DNA of 64,000 nt from an uncultured Candidatus Melainabacteria bacterium. Lineage in GTDB: Bacteria > Cyanobacteriota > Vampirovibrionia > Gastranaerophilales > Gastranaerophilaceae. The position numbers and the translations under genes are program-made. The notes below the pieces were generated by a model. That model saw nothing but the letters and a program-made list of their open reading frames with translations. It was not told the DNA's origin and did not search any database. Within the stretch, counting starts at the first letter, position 1; each line of letters begins with the position of its first letter. Of this stretch, positions 18,516 to 27,439 are shown piece by piece. Where the stretch lies: the NCBI GenBank assembly GCA_934726055.1, contig CAKVCZ010000007.1, positions 1 through 64,000 on the forward strand, written 5' to 3'.

Positions 18516-19291
18516 TAAACTCTGCCCTCAACAATCATTGTCTTATTATGAAATTTAAGGTAACCCAAAAGTTTTTCCTCAATTAGTGCAGGATTTTCTC
18601 TCATTTGAATCGAAATAATTCCTTGTAAAACAATTTCCTTTAATAATATTTTTTCTCTTGTTTTTTGCTTCAAATTACCTGCAATTGGTAAAAATATAAG
18701 ATTTGCAAATCCGACACCATAAAGAGTTGCAACAAATGCTGTTGCTATGCCTACACCTATTATTTCGAGATTTTGAATATTTTGCATAACTCGAATTAAT
18801 CCCATGACCGCACCAACAACACCAAATGTCGGAGCATATCCACCTAAAGCCTCAAATACACGCGAAGTTATTAGTTCCTCTTCTTCTTCATAAGAAATTT
18901 CAGCTGACAGTATATCGTAAACAAGAGAAGGATTATCTACATCAATTGCCAACTGCAATCCCCTAGCCAAAAAAGGTTCAGAAATATTTTTTATAACCTC
19001 TTGCAATTCAAAAATACCATTTCTTCTCGCAAAATAGGCTAATTGAAGTATTTCTGTTATAACCTCGGAGGAACTGTCATTTGTATTCACAAAGACCTGG
19101 TGTATATTTTTTATTGATGATATTACGGTATTGAGATTAAAATTTAGTACCACAGCACAGAAACTTCCACCAACAACAATACAAAATGCTGTGGGCTGAA
19201 TCAACATGCTTAAAGAGCCTCCATCATATTTTTGACTCAAAAATACAAGAATTATTCCAAATAGTAACGCAAATATCGCCGTAAAATTCAC
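18515..19291 (-). CDS. motA: Flagellar stator protein MotA
   Basis: MotA forms the proton channel of the stator with MotB. The protein has four hydrophobic helices, the cytoplasmic loop between helices 2 and 3 and the C-terminal signature YAPTFGVVGAVMGLIRVMQ followed by GVGIATAFVATLYGVGFANL. I start it at a GTG at 19291, eight bases after GAGG, which gives 258 residues starting MNFTAIFALLFG and matches the family; a reading from 19330 adds 13 residues without a good ribosome site. It is the first gene of the flagellar block and is divergent from the GH13 gene. Confidence 0.93.
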   Translation of the reverse strand: MNFTAIFALLFGIILVFLSQKYDGGSLSMLIQPTAFCIVVGGSFCAVVLNFNLNTVISSIKNIHQVFVNTNDSSSEVITEILQLAYFARRNGIFELQEVIKNISEPFLARGLQLAIDVDNPSLVYDILSAEISYEEEEELITSRVFEALGGYAPTFGVVGAVMGLIRVMQNIQNLEIIGVGIATAFVATLYGVGFANLIFLPIAGNLKQKTREKILLKEIVLQGIISIQMRENPALIEEKLLGYLKFHNKTMIVEGRV

Positions 19292-19484
19292 ATTAATTTC
19301 CTCACCTGTCATTAATATAATCACACACATTTGTTAAAAAGGCTAAAAGTTCACATAAAGAAACATTTAAATATTTCAATAAACAAATTTTTGTTAAAAT
19401 TTTGTAACAAAGCGTAAAAATAAACGCAAATTTTTTTATTTTTAACACTTTTATTAAACAGCTATTAATGTGTAAGGAATGGTC

Positions 19485-22400
19485 ATGAAAATCAATTTGA
19501 ATTTATTTAACTCAGTAAAAACTCCTAATTTTAAAGGTTTTAACTACAAAAAATCGGAAACAGGAACAAAGGAATATGAATTCAATTATCCGCATGATAG
19601 TAGCAAATATGACTGCTATTTAGAAGTTTTTAGTCTTAAAAAGGACAAAGATGATAATTATAATGTAAATAAAATACTTACAAATACTGATACAGGAACA
19701 ACTTCTGTAAAAATTGATAATCGTGGGCTAAAAATTGACATGGGTTTTGCCTATGATGAATTAGATAATAAAGAACCATTTGCATACAGATACAAACTTG
19801 TGGATAAGAAAGATAATTCAAAATCATTCTACCGAGTAGATGCTGGTGCTGTTCTTGATTATTCAAAAAATGGTAATTATGATAAATTTAATGTTGTAAC
19901 TCAAAATGGAACTCAAGTTTCAAAAGGTGGTTCAATGACATTAGCCATTCCTGATTCATATTCAGCAGGATGGGTTTATGACGAAAGTGGCAAACCAAAA
20001 TTAGATAAGAACATACAAGAAAGAGCAAAAGCTGCAAACAGAACATTCTCAAACAAAATTGGCGGAGGTCTTGCAGGTCTTGAAGCAAATATTGACAGAA
20101 TAAAACAAGGTGGTTACACTAGAATCGTTGCAACACCTATTTTTACTGATGATAGCTTATCATCTCACAGTTATTGGAATAAAAACTGCATGCAAATGAC
20201 AGATGGTATTGGCAACATTGATAACTATGCAACATTCCAACAAAAATTATTCAAAAACGGTATGAATTTTGTTTCGGACGGTGCTTTCGTAAACGAAGGT
20301 CTTGAAGGGGTTCACTTCAAACACATGTTAAAGTGGGGCGAAAAATCACCTTATTATAATTGGTTTAGAGCTAATGGCTTGCAATCAGGACCTTTATCAA
20401 TGGGTATTTTTGCAAAAAATAAAGATTATGTTGAACACAAAATTGTGAACTCTCCATATAAATATGAACAAGATAACAATGGTCAAATCCGTATTTCAAA
20501 AAATTCCGAATATGATTCAAAAATGCCTACTTTTGTTCAAATTTATGATAGCAGACTAGTTTCAGAAGCAGATAAAAAAGATACTAAAAAATTAATAAAA
20601 TCATATGAAAAAACAGATACAGGTAACGCTTATGATATAAACAATCATAATGATACTGTTATTCCGTACTCATTTGAAATTAACCCTGATACATATAATA
20701 AAAACATTAAAAATTTAAATGAATACAATAAAAATGCAGAACACAAAATTATGCTAAATCAACCTTTAGCAGCAAAATTCTTAACTCAATCAGAATCATA
20801 TGTATTAGAAGATAAATATGAAAACGGTTTTGAAACTTGGGATGCAAATACTGACATTGCAAAATTGAACTTCGTATTTTCTCATGCAGATACAAAACGT
20901 TTAGAAAATTTACCAAAACATGAAAAAGAATATCAAACAAATGTTATCAAAGCTAAAAACTTTGAAGCACAAGACTACGTTATAAATTCAGGTAAATTCT
21001 GGACAAGAAAGACAAATGAAATATTAAATGAATATGTTGCTCACACATTAAAAAATGTAAGTTCTGATTCAAAAGAAGCAATGGAAACAATTAACAAATT
21101 GACTTCAAATGGCGAACTACCAGCAAATGACAGTATTAATGAAACTGTTGTTGCAAACGTTTTAAATGGTGATTATGAAACAAAAACATCAAATTTGACA
21201 GATGATTACAAAGAATTAACTTTGAAATCAATAATGGATTTACCTTTGGATTCAATTGAATTTGCTGATGATACTACTGCGGTTTTAGGTTCATCTCTAG
21301 TTACAAACCGTGCAACTAAAGCTGACGAAATCGGTATGTCGCGTTATGATCTATACAAGGAAGGTAATCCGCAAATTACTGCAGAAAACAAAGATACATA
21401 CAGAAATGCAGAAAAATTATTTACAGAAGATTTATATGCTTTTACAAATGATGTAATGCAATCTGTTAACAAAAAACTTGGCGGAACATTATTCGAAGGA
21501 AACAAAGTTACAAAATTAGGCAAATATGTTTTACCTTTAGTAAATCAAGATATTGCAAAATATGCAGTAATAAAATCAGTAGCACCAAAAGCTAATGCAA
21601 GAGTTAAAGAAGATGGAAATGTTTCTTACGATTACTCAAAAATGAAAGAAGAAACTACATTGGCATCTATGGGTATCTTAGCAGTTTCTCCTAAAGATGA
21701 AGCAGATCAATTAATTAAACACATTAAATTAGGTGTTAAAAATATTTCTTCAAAAGATAAAGAATTTATTACAAATGCAGTTGCAAAAAGATTAGAAGGT
21801 TTAAACGAAAATAGTTTTGCACTTGCAGAAATGATTGTTGACAGAAATAATGCAGGTCTTGACTGGAGAATTGACGCTGCAAAAGATATTGCAGACATGG
21901 ATGCATTAAGAAACAGTAACGCTAACTTTAAAGATGAATGGGCAAGTGTTGTTGATTTTTGGAAAAACTTTACTAATGGTGTTTTAGATGAAAATAAAAA
22001 TGCATACGTAATTGCAGAAATCACTGATGAATATGCTCTTCACGATAAATCAGGTAAATACTCAACAGCAAAAGATGCAGTTATGAAACTTCATCAACAA
22101 ACTGGTATGACTACTATTGCAAACTACTCATACTTCTTTACTGATTTAGCAAATATCTTCAACAAAGATATCACAACAGGTACAACTCTTGATAAAAATG
22201 CAAGAGAAAGAAAAATCTTTGATAAAATGGTTGGTGGAGATAATTACTTAAACTCTGCACCATTAGATTCAATTCTATACTCATATACATTCGTTGGTAA
22301 CCACGATAAACCTCGTATGTTACATTGTTTATCATTAGATATGGGATTATTCCATACAAAATTCGATGAAAATGAAAATCATAAAAAAATTGCAACTGCA

Positions 22401-23555
22401 ATATTAAAAGATAAAATGTATGACCAAGTTACATCAGATGACATTAAAAGTATTGACTTTGATAAAGTAAGTAACAAAGCAATAGCTATGGCAGATGCGG
22501 TAAAAGGTGGATTTGGTAAAGCTTTAAGCAAAGTATTTAACGGTGAAAGAAGAAATGAAGCTTTCTCAGCTATAAGCAAATCAGTTGCTGATATGGCTGC
22601 AGGTAAATACTTAGACAAAGAATTCTCAGCTGATGCATTCGGTACAAAACCATTTGATGTAACAATCAAAGCGGTTATGACTCAAGCAGAGAAGAAACAT
22701 GGCTTGAATTTATCAAAAGAAGAAAAATCAAAATTATTCAACGCAACATTTGAATCAATTTTAAAACCAAGCATGAGCAAATTCAAAGCTATGATGGGAT
22801 TTTTAGTAAGCCTACCTGGAAACCCTACAATGTTTGCTGGTGATGAAATTGGAATGACAGGTTATGAAGAAAAAGCAAAAAATGTTTATATTCAAAACCG
22901 TAATCCAATTCATTGGGAATGGTTAAATGATGAAAATAAACAATTTATCAAAAAATTCAATAAAGAAATGAACGAAACAATGGCATTAAGAAAACGTCCA
23001 GAGTTGCAACCATTGAATGATGGTACTCCATATACTCTTGATTTACATAAAGATGTAAATTCAGGAAGTCCTGTTGCAGCAATATTAAGACAATCTTCAA
23101 ATGGTGCTATGGCTATATCATTGTTTAATGCAAATAATGTAGATTTTAATAAAGAAGCTTCATTTGTTCCAACTGCGGTAAAACTTGACAGTATTTCATT
23201 ACATACAACAAATAATGACAAAGTTGGGTTAAAAGCTGGCTTAAAAGTTGGTACAACATTCAAAAATGCTGATGAACGTGATGGTTCTGTGTATAAAGTT
23301 TGCGAAGACAAAGGTAACTACTTCATTAAACGTTTTGATAATGAACAAGATTATCAATATTTCTTAAATAACGGCAAACGATTCAGCGATAAAAACAGAA
23401 TTGATATGTATAACAGCTCTTTGATATTATACTCAGTTCCTGAAAATAAAAAATCAAAAGTAATGTATAATCGTCAATTTAACTTTGCTACAAATCCTTA
23501 TAAAACTGCAAAATCAGTTGAAACAGGCTCAAAATTAGCAGTTTTGGCAAAATAA
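19485..23555 (+). CDS. Giant GH13 (alpha-amylase superfamily) protein with FKG tag
   Basis: This 1356-residue protein has the four family-13 glycoside hydrolase regions in order: VSDGAFVNEG (region I), DWRIDAAKDI (region II, nucleophile Asp), NAYVIAEITDE (region III, acid/base Glu) and SYTFVGNHDKPR (region IV). A segment PGNPTMFAGDEIGMTG near the C-terminus is also typical. It therefore probably cuts or rearranges alpha-glucans such as glycogen or starch. It has no signal peptide; instead it begins with a short motif ending NFKG, also seen in other proteins here. It is much longer than usual amylases: about 300 residues of N-terminal domain and long inserts between regions. I start it at 19485, seven bases after AAGG. 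Confidence 0.88.
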   Translation: MKINLNLFNSVKTPNFKGFNYKKSETGTKEYEFNYPHDSSKYDCYLEVFSLKKDKDDNYNVNKILTNTDTGTTSVKIDNRGLKIDMGFAYDELDNKEPFAYRYKLVDKKDNSKSFYRVDAGAVLDYSKNGNYDKFNVVTQNGTQVSKGGSMTLAIPDSYSAGWVYDESGKPKLDKNIQERAKAANRTFSNKIGGGLAGLEANIDRIKQGGYTRIVATPIFTDDSLSSHSYWNKNCMQMTDGIGNIDNYATFQQKLFKNGMNFVSDGAFVNEGLEGVHFKHMLKWGEKSPYYNWFRANGLQSGPLSMGIFAKNKDYVEHKIVNSPYKYEQDNNGQIRISKNSEYDSKMPTFVQIYDSRLVSEADKKDTKKLIKSYEKTDTGNAYDINNHNDTVIPYSFEINPDTYNKNIKNLNEYNKNAEHKIMLNQPLAAKFLTQSESYVLEDKYENGFETWDANTDIAKLNFVFSHADTKRLENLPKHEKEYQTNVIKAKNFEAQDYVINSGKFWTRKTNEILNEYVAHTLKNVSSDSKEAMETINKLTSNGELPANDSINETVVANVLNGDYETKTSNLTDDYKELTLKSIMDLPLDSIEFADDTTAVLGSSLVTNRATKADEIGMSRYDLYKEGNPQITAENKDTYRNAEKLFTEDLYAFTNDVMQSVNKKLGGTLFEGNKVTKLGKYVLPLVNQDIAKYAVIKSVAPKANARVKEDGNVSYDYSKMKEETTLASMGILAVSPKDEADQLIKHIKLGVKNISSKDKEFITNAVAKRLEGLNENSFALAEMIVDRNNAGLDWRIDAAKDIADMDALRNSNANFKDEWASVVDFWKNFTNGVLDENKNAYVIAEITDEYALHDKSGKYSTAKDAVMKLHQQTGMTTIANYSYFFTDLANIFNKDITTGTTLDKNARERKIFDKMVGGDNYLNSAPLDSILYSYTFVGNHDKPRMLHCLSLDMGLFHTKFDENENHKKIATAILKDKMYDQVTSDDIKSIDFDKVSNKAIAMADAVKGGFGKALSKVFNGERRNEAFSAISKSVADMAAGKYLDKEFSADAFGTKPFDVTIKAVMTQAEKKHGLNLSKEEKSKLFNATFESILKPSMSKFKAMMGFLVSLPGNPTMFAGDEIGMTGYEEKAKNVYIQNRNPIHWEWLNDENKQFIKKFNKEMNETMALRKRPELQPLNDGTPYTLDLHKDVNSGSPVAAILRQSSNGAMAISLFNANNVDFNKEASFVPTAVKLDSISLHTTNNDKVGLKAGLKVGTTFKNADERDGSVYKVCEDKGNYFIKRFDNEQDYQYFLNNGKRFSDKNRIDMYNSSLILYSVPENKKSKVMYNRQFNFATNPYKTAKSVETGSKLAVLAK

Positions 23556-23562
23556 AATTTGG

Positions 23563-23592
23563 CTTGACAAAATATTTACGTCAAGATAGATT
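23563..23592 (+). promoter_or_regulatory. Promoter of pncC with an inverted repeat, leaderless start
   Basis: TTGACA (23564-23569) is followed after 17 bases by TAGATT (23587-23592). The ATG of the next gene begins only six bases after the -10 box, so the transcript would be leaderless. CTTGAC and GTCAAG form a 6-bp inverted repeat (23563-23568 with 23580-23585) across the -35 region, which may be an operator or a weak hairpin after the GH13 gene. Confidence 0.6.
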
Positions 23593-23598
23593 ATATAT

Positions 23599-24177
23599 AT
23601 GATAAAATTTCTGGATCAAATTAAGTATTTTAATAAGCAAATTAATACTAAAACCGAGCAGACAGTTGCAAGAATATTGTTTAATTATTCAATTAAACTG
23701 TCAACTGTTGAGTCCTGTACAGGAGGGCTTTTAAGTTCCAGATTAACAGATATTGCAGGAAGTTCTTCATATATAAAAGAAAATTTTATTACTTATGCAA
23801 ATGAGTCTAAAATTGAACTTTTGAATGTTTCTCCTGAAACTTTAGAAAAGTTTGGATCAGTAAGCGAAGAATGTGCCATAGAAATGGCAGAAGGATTATA
23901 TCAAAAAACTGGTTGCGATATTGCAATTTCAACAACAGGTGTTGCCGGACCAACAGTACCTGAAGAAGGGACAACAGTTGGAGTGCTCTTTGTTGCAATA
24001 AAAAATAAATATATTACCAAAGTTAAAAAATTTGAAGTAAATCCTCATCACAGCAGAAAAATGATTAAATTTTTATTTTCACAATCTGCTTTAGAATTTT
24101 TGATTGAATTCTTGAACGAAAACTATGTAAATTCTATACAGCAACTATCTGATTCAACAACTCAGGATAATCTTTAA
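23599..24177 (+). CDS. pncC: Nicotinamide-nucleotide amidase (CinA C-terminal family)
   Basis: PncC hydrolyses nicotinamide mononucleotide to nicotinic acid mononucleotide in NAD recycling. The 192-residue protein matches the CinA C-terminal domain: TVESCTGGLLSSRLTDIAGSS with the catalytic Ser/Thr region, then TGVAGPTVPEEGTTVGVLFVA. There is no N-terminal MoaB-like CinA domain. The C-terminus is about 25 residues longer than usual and overlaps the next gene, on the opposite strand, by 44 bases. No ribosome site is visible; a promoter 6 bases upstream suggests leaderless translation. Confidence 0.9.
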   Translation: MIKFLDQIKYFNKQINTKTEQTVARILFNYSIKLSTVESCTGGLLSSRLTDIAGSSSYIKENFITYANESKIELLNVSPETLEKFGSVSEECAIEMAEGLYQKTGCDIAISTTGVAGPTVPEEGTTVGVLFVAIKNKYITKVKKFEVNPHHSRKMIKFLFSQSALEFLIEFLNENYVNSIQQLSDSTTQDNL

Positions 24178-25045
24178 TTAATAATTGTGCCAATACTTTT
24201 GGATCCATTTGGGTTAGAACAATAGCCATTAATTCCGGTGGTAATTGGCTGTCCATATTAATTAAAGTTTCAGTTTGAAAAGCATTTACACAAGGCATCA
24301 TTTCTTCTTTTTCCAAAATACCCAACATAGCTATATATGATTCAGCCGGGAACAATTGCAAAACTTCCTCATCTTGTTGGTACATATTCATAACCATAAC
24401 TCGTTTTGCATCAGGATTCATTGCAATCAAGGCCTCTTGATAAGTATCTTTATCAAGTCCATAAAGCATTTGAATTAATTTTTGAGGATCCTCTTCCATA
24501 ACAGGAGAACCTGTTGCAGCCTCAATCATAACTGCAATAACCTCAGGCGGCATCATTTCTAAATTCTTCTTTAGGAATTCAGGGTCTAACTCTTTATTTA
24601 GAACAAAATTATTTAGCTCTTCATCCGGCATCATTTTCATAATATCTTCAAGCTTAAAGCATATTAGTGCAGCATAAACTATTTCTTCAATGGGAGCATA
24701 TTCTTCCATAAGTTTTAGCAAATTTTCTTGCGTAAAGAAGTATAATCCCATTCTCAAATCAGCATCTTCGAGATATTGAAGCAATTCAGGACGTTTTTGT
24801 TCCGGAATTCCACACATAATATTAAATTTGTTTCCAGGCTCATCTAATTTGTAAGTTTCTATAAGAGCTTGAGGATCATGTTCTAATTCTCTTGCAAAAT
24901 TTACTGCAACTTGATTTCCTTGTGCTGCCTCACTTTGAATTATCTCATCTACTGTCTTATCAGTATAATTTTGCATTCTTTCAGAAGTTATATTTAACTT
25001 TTGGCGTAAAGAATATAAATTTGTATCAATAGATATTGGAGCCAT
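24134..25045 (-). CDS. Alpha-helical repeat protein, MgtE-N/FliG-like pattern
   Basis: I do not recognise a named family for this 303-residue protein. It is mostly helical, with repeated units of about 30 residues of the form MMPPEVIAVMIEAA, NPDAKRVMVMNMY, LPPELMAIVLTQM and DPKVLAQLLIKD. That pattern is like the right-handed superhelix of MgtE N-terminal and FliG N-terminal domains, in which LPPE/DPK turns join helices. No membrane helix or signal peptide is seen. It is transcribed alone, tail-to-tail with pncC. A role in flagellar assembly or scaffolding is possible but only from the repeat pattern. Confidence 0.6.
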   Translation of the reverse strand: MAPISIDTNLYSLRQKLNITSERMQNYTDKTVDEIIQSEAAQGNQVAVNFARELEHDPQALIETYKLDEPGNKFNIMCGIPEQKRPELLQYLEDADLRMGLYFFTQENLLKLMEEYAPIEEIVYAALICFKLEDIMKMMPDEELNNFVLNKELDPEFLKKNLEMMPPEVIAVMIEAATGSPVMEEDPQKLIQMLYGLDKDTYQEALIAMNPDAKRVMVMNMYQQDEEVLQLFPAESYIAMLGILEKEEMMPCVNAFQTETLINMDSQLPPELMAIVLTQMDPKVLAQLLIKDYPELLNQIVAV

Positions 25046-25188
25046 ACATTAACCTCATAAAATCATTCTTATATTAAATTAAACAAAAATTCTATACACT
25101 AATTTCAATATTACAAAAAAATGTAACATTTGTAATATTTCTAAATTAATATTATAATAAAATAGTTAATTAATAAAGGATTGAAAAT

Positions 25189-25980
25189 ATGAAAAAGATA
25201 CATTTAACTATTATATCACTACTTATTTTTTGTTTATTTTTAGGTTCTGCAGCCGTATCATTTGCAGCAGATAGTAAAAAACCTAAAAAAACATATACAG
25301 AACGTGAATATAGTACACTTACCAGCGATAATCACGTTATAAAGAGTTACTTAAGCTATCCTAAAACTAAGAAAAAAGGTTATCCAACAATTGTAATGCT
25401 TCATTCACTTGGATACAACAGCACATATTGGAAACCTCTACAAGAACAATTTAATAATAAAGGATATGCCGTTTTAAGAATAGACCTTAGAGGGCACGGC
25501 AAAAGTGTATATGATAAAACTTTCCATCAACGTTCTTGGAGATCCTTTAAAAATGATACTTTTATGAAATATCCTGATGATGTTTATCAAGTTATACAAA
25601 ATATTCAATCCGAAACAAAAAAATGTAATTTTAATAACTATGCAATAATTGGAGGCGATATAGGTGCAAATACGGCGATATTATTGGCTCACAAAATGAA
25701 AGTAAAACCAAAAACAATGGTTCTTTTATCACCATATATGACATTTAAAGGGCTATATGTGCCGGTTATTATAACTGAATTTGATACGACTCCAATGATG
25801 GCTGTTTGCAGCAAAACTAACAATTATGAAGTAAAAGAGCTAGAAAAACTTTCTCGTTTTGCACAAACAACATTTGAAACTGTTTATACTGACAATGGCA
25901 GTAATGGTGTATTATTACTTAAACAAGTACCTAACTTGAATGATAAAATAATTACTTGGATAACTAAATATTTAAAATAG
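25189..25980 (+). CDS. Secreted alpha/beta hydrolase with an atypical nucleophile site
   Basis: The 263-residue protein starts with a signal peptide (about residues 1-26, ending SFA) and then the alpha/beta-hydrolase fold: oxyanion strand IVMLHSLGYNSTYW, the strand LRIDLRGHGKS, and an elbow IIGGDIGANTAI where the usual GxSxG is GGDIG. Asp in place of Ser would be either an Asp-nucleophile enzyme, as in haloalkane dehalogenases, or an inactive relative. A late Asp (YTDNGSNGV) is in the position of the acid/His side; a catalytic His is not obvious near the C-terminus, which supports inactivity or a changed function. A ribosome site (AAAGGA) precedes the start. Confidence 0.7.
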   Translation: MKKIHLTIISLLIFCLFLGSAAVSFAADSKKPKKTYTEREYSTLTSDNHVIKSYLSYPKTKKKGYPTIVMLHSLGYNSTYWKPLQEQFNNKGYAVLRIDLRGHGKSVYDKTFHQRSWRSFKNDTFMKYPDDVYQVIQNIQSETKKCNFNNYAIIGGDIGANTAILLAHKMKVKPKTMVLLSPYMTFKGLYVPVIITEFDTTPMMAVCSKTNNYEVKELEKLSRFAQTTFETVYTDNGSNGVLLLKQVPNLNDKIITWITKYLK

Positions 25981-25997
25981 TATTAATTAAATGTCAA

Positions 25998-26031
25998 ATA
26001 AACGTAATTTTTTCCTAAATATTACGTTTAT
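25998..26031 (+). terminator. Hairpin after the hydrolase gene
   Basis: A perfect 11-bp inverted repeat (ATAAACGTAAT / ATTACGTTTAT) with a 12-nt T-rich loop follows the hydrolase stop codon. No U-run follows, so it may be a weak terminator or an RNA-stability hairpin. Confidence 0.5.
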
Positions 26032-26054
26032 ATAACTAATAGTAATTTTTAGGG

Positions 26055-26234
26055 ATGGTTTCAGCATTGAATATTAATTCTATATCTTTTAACGGAGTTT
26101 CAAAAGAGCAAAATATTTTAAATAAAGACTCAAAAAATCAAAATGACAATAAATTTATTAAAGAGTACGATAAAAATAAGCTTACTCCTCTTGATGCACA
26201 AGCAATGTACACTGCTCAGATGATAAAGATTTAA
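26055..26234 (+). CDS. Small FNG-tagged protein, probably frameshifted
   Basis: This short gene encodes 59 residues beginning with a motif INSISFNG, like other proteins in the window, followed by Asn/Lys-rich sequence ending MYTAQ before a stop codon at 26232. In the next frame, from about 26218 to a TAG at 26306-26308, the reading continues DDKDLNDAIEDNKKFDNEID, which has the same Asp/Lys/Asn-rich character. A single-base change near 26218 would join them into one gene of about 84 residues ending at 26308. So this is either a frameshifted pseudogene, a sequencing or assembly error, or a programmed frameshift. The start could also be a TTG at 26067. Confidence 0.55.
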   Translation: MVSALNINSISFNGVSKEQNILNKDSKNQNDNKFIKEYDKNKLTPLDAQAMYTAQMIKI

Positions 26235-26313
26235 ACGATGCAATAGAAGATAACAAAAAATTTGATAATGAAATTGATTTCGCATTTGATCAAATTAAGA
26301 AAAAATAGTCATA

Positions 26314-26346
26314 AAAAAAGCTAAGTTATTTTAACTTAGCTTTTTT
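26314..26346. terminator. Bidirectional terminator between small gene and prs
   Basis: A 9-bp GC-containing stem (GCTAAGTTA / TAACTTAGC, 3-nt loop) is flanked by six A on one side and six T on the other, so it works in both directions. It separates the small gene (plus) from prs (minus). Confidence 0.85.
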
Positions 26347-26357
26347 ATATTAATTTA

Positions 26358-27368
26358 TTATACTTTCATTTCTTTTTCAAAACCAAACAATGAACTAATT
26401 GATTCATCATCATGAATTCTTGAAATTGCTTGTGCTAATAGAGGTGCTACCGAAAGTTGTTTAATTTTTTCAGGTAAATTTTCTTGATTTAATGGAATCG
26501 TATTTGTAACGACAACTTCCTTAATTGGGGCATCGTTCAATCTTTGTATTGCAGGGCCTGAGAAAATAGGATGAACTGCACAAACATAAATATCTTTTGC
26601 ACCTTCTTGTTTTAGAAGTTTAGCAGCTTCTGTTATAGAACCTGCGGTATCAATAATATCATCACACATAATACATGTTTTATCCTTAACATCACCAATT
26701 ACAGAATTAGCGATTGCTTCATTATGAGCATCTCTGCGTTTGTCAATAATAGCATAAGGACAAGACAAATCTTTTGCAAAGTTTCGGGCACGTTTTACAC
26801 CGCCTGTGTCAGGACTTACAATAACTAAATCTTGTGGATTTAAGTTTAAATTTTTAAAATGATTTACAAGGATAGATGTAGCAAAAATATGATCAACCAA
26901 AATATTAAAGAATCCTTGAATTTGACCTGAATGCAAATCAACAGCTAAAACTCTTGTACATCCGGCAGTAGTAAGCAAATCTGCAACTAATTTTGCAGTT
27001 ATTGCCTCACGGCCTGAAGTTTTTCTATCTTGTCTTGCATATCCATAATATGGAATAACTGCAGTTATTGACTTTGCACTTGCTCGTTTAAAAGCATCAA
27101 TAATAATCAATAATTCCATTAAACTTTGATTAACAGGTTTACAAATAGGTTGAATAATGAATACATCATCACCTCTTACACTGTCTTTTACTTGCACATA
27201 AATTTCACCATCAGCAAAATCTTTTATAACCATTGGACCAACAGAAGTACCCAATGCTTCTGCAACTTCTTGTGCTAATTTTGGATTCGAACGACCAGCA
27301 AATAATTTAATATCGTGTGTTGGGTTAATTTCTCGTTCTAATTTTTTATAAACATCTTCATTCATCAT
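26358..27368 (-). CDS. prs: Ribose-phosphate pyrophosphokinase
   Basis: Prs makes PRPP from ribose-5-phosphate and ATP, the entry to nucleotide, His and NAD synthesis. The 336-residue product has the family segments VIPYYGYARQDRK, AVDLHSGQIQGFF, DTGGVKRARNFAK and the PRPP-binding loop CDDIIDTAGS. Length is normal for class I enzymes with a short N-terminal extension. AAAGGA lies seven bases ahead of the ATG. It is downstream of rdgB, and probably last in the uppS-rdgB-prs group. Confidence 0.97.
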   Translation of the reverse strand: MMNEDVYKKLEREINPTHDIKLFAGRSNPKLAQEVAEALGTSVGPMVIKDFADGEIYVQVKDSVRGDDVFIIQPICKPVNQSLMELLIIIDAFKRASAKSITAVIPYYGYARQDRKTSGREAITAKLVADLLTTAGCTRVLAVDLHSGQIQGFFNILVDHIFATSILVNHFKNLNLNPQDLVIVSPDTGGVKRARNFAKDLSCPYAIIDKRRDAHNEAIANSVIGDVKDKTCIMCDDIIDTAGSITEAAKLLKQEGAKDIYVCAVHPIFSGPAIQRLNDAPIKEVVVTNTIPLNQENLPEKIKQLSVAPLLAQAISRIHDDESISSLFGFEKEMKV

Positions 27369-27439
27369 TAAAGAATCCTTTCATTACATCCATAATCTAA
27401 TTATAAAACCAATATATTTTTTATACATTAGTTTTTAAC

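Noticed and set aside
24134..25045. Calling this protein FliG
   Set aside because: It has the repeat pattern only; the torque-helix charged residues and C-terminal domain of FliG are missing.
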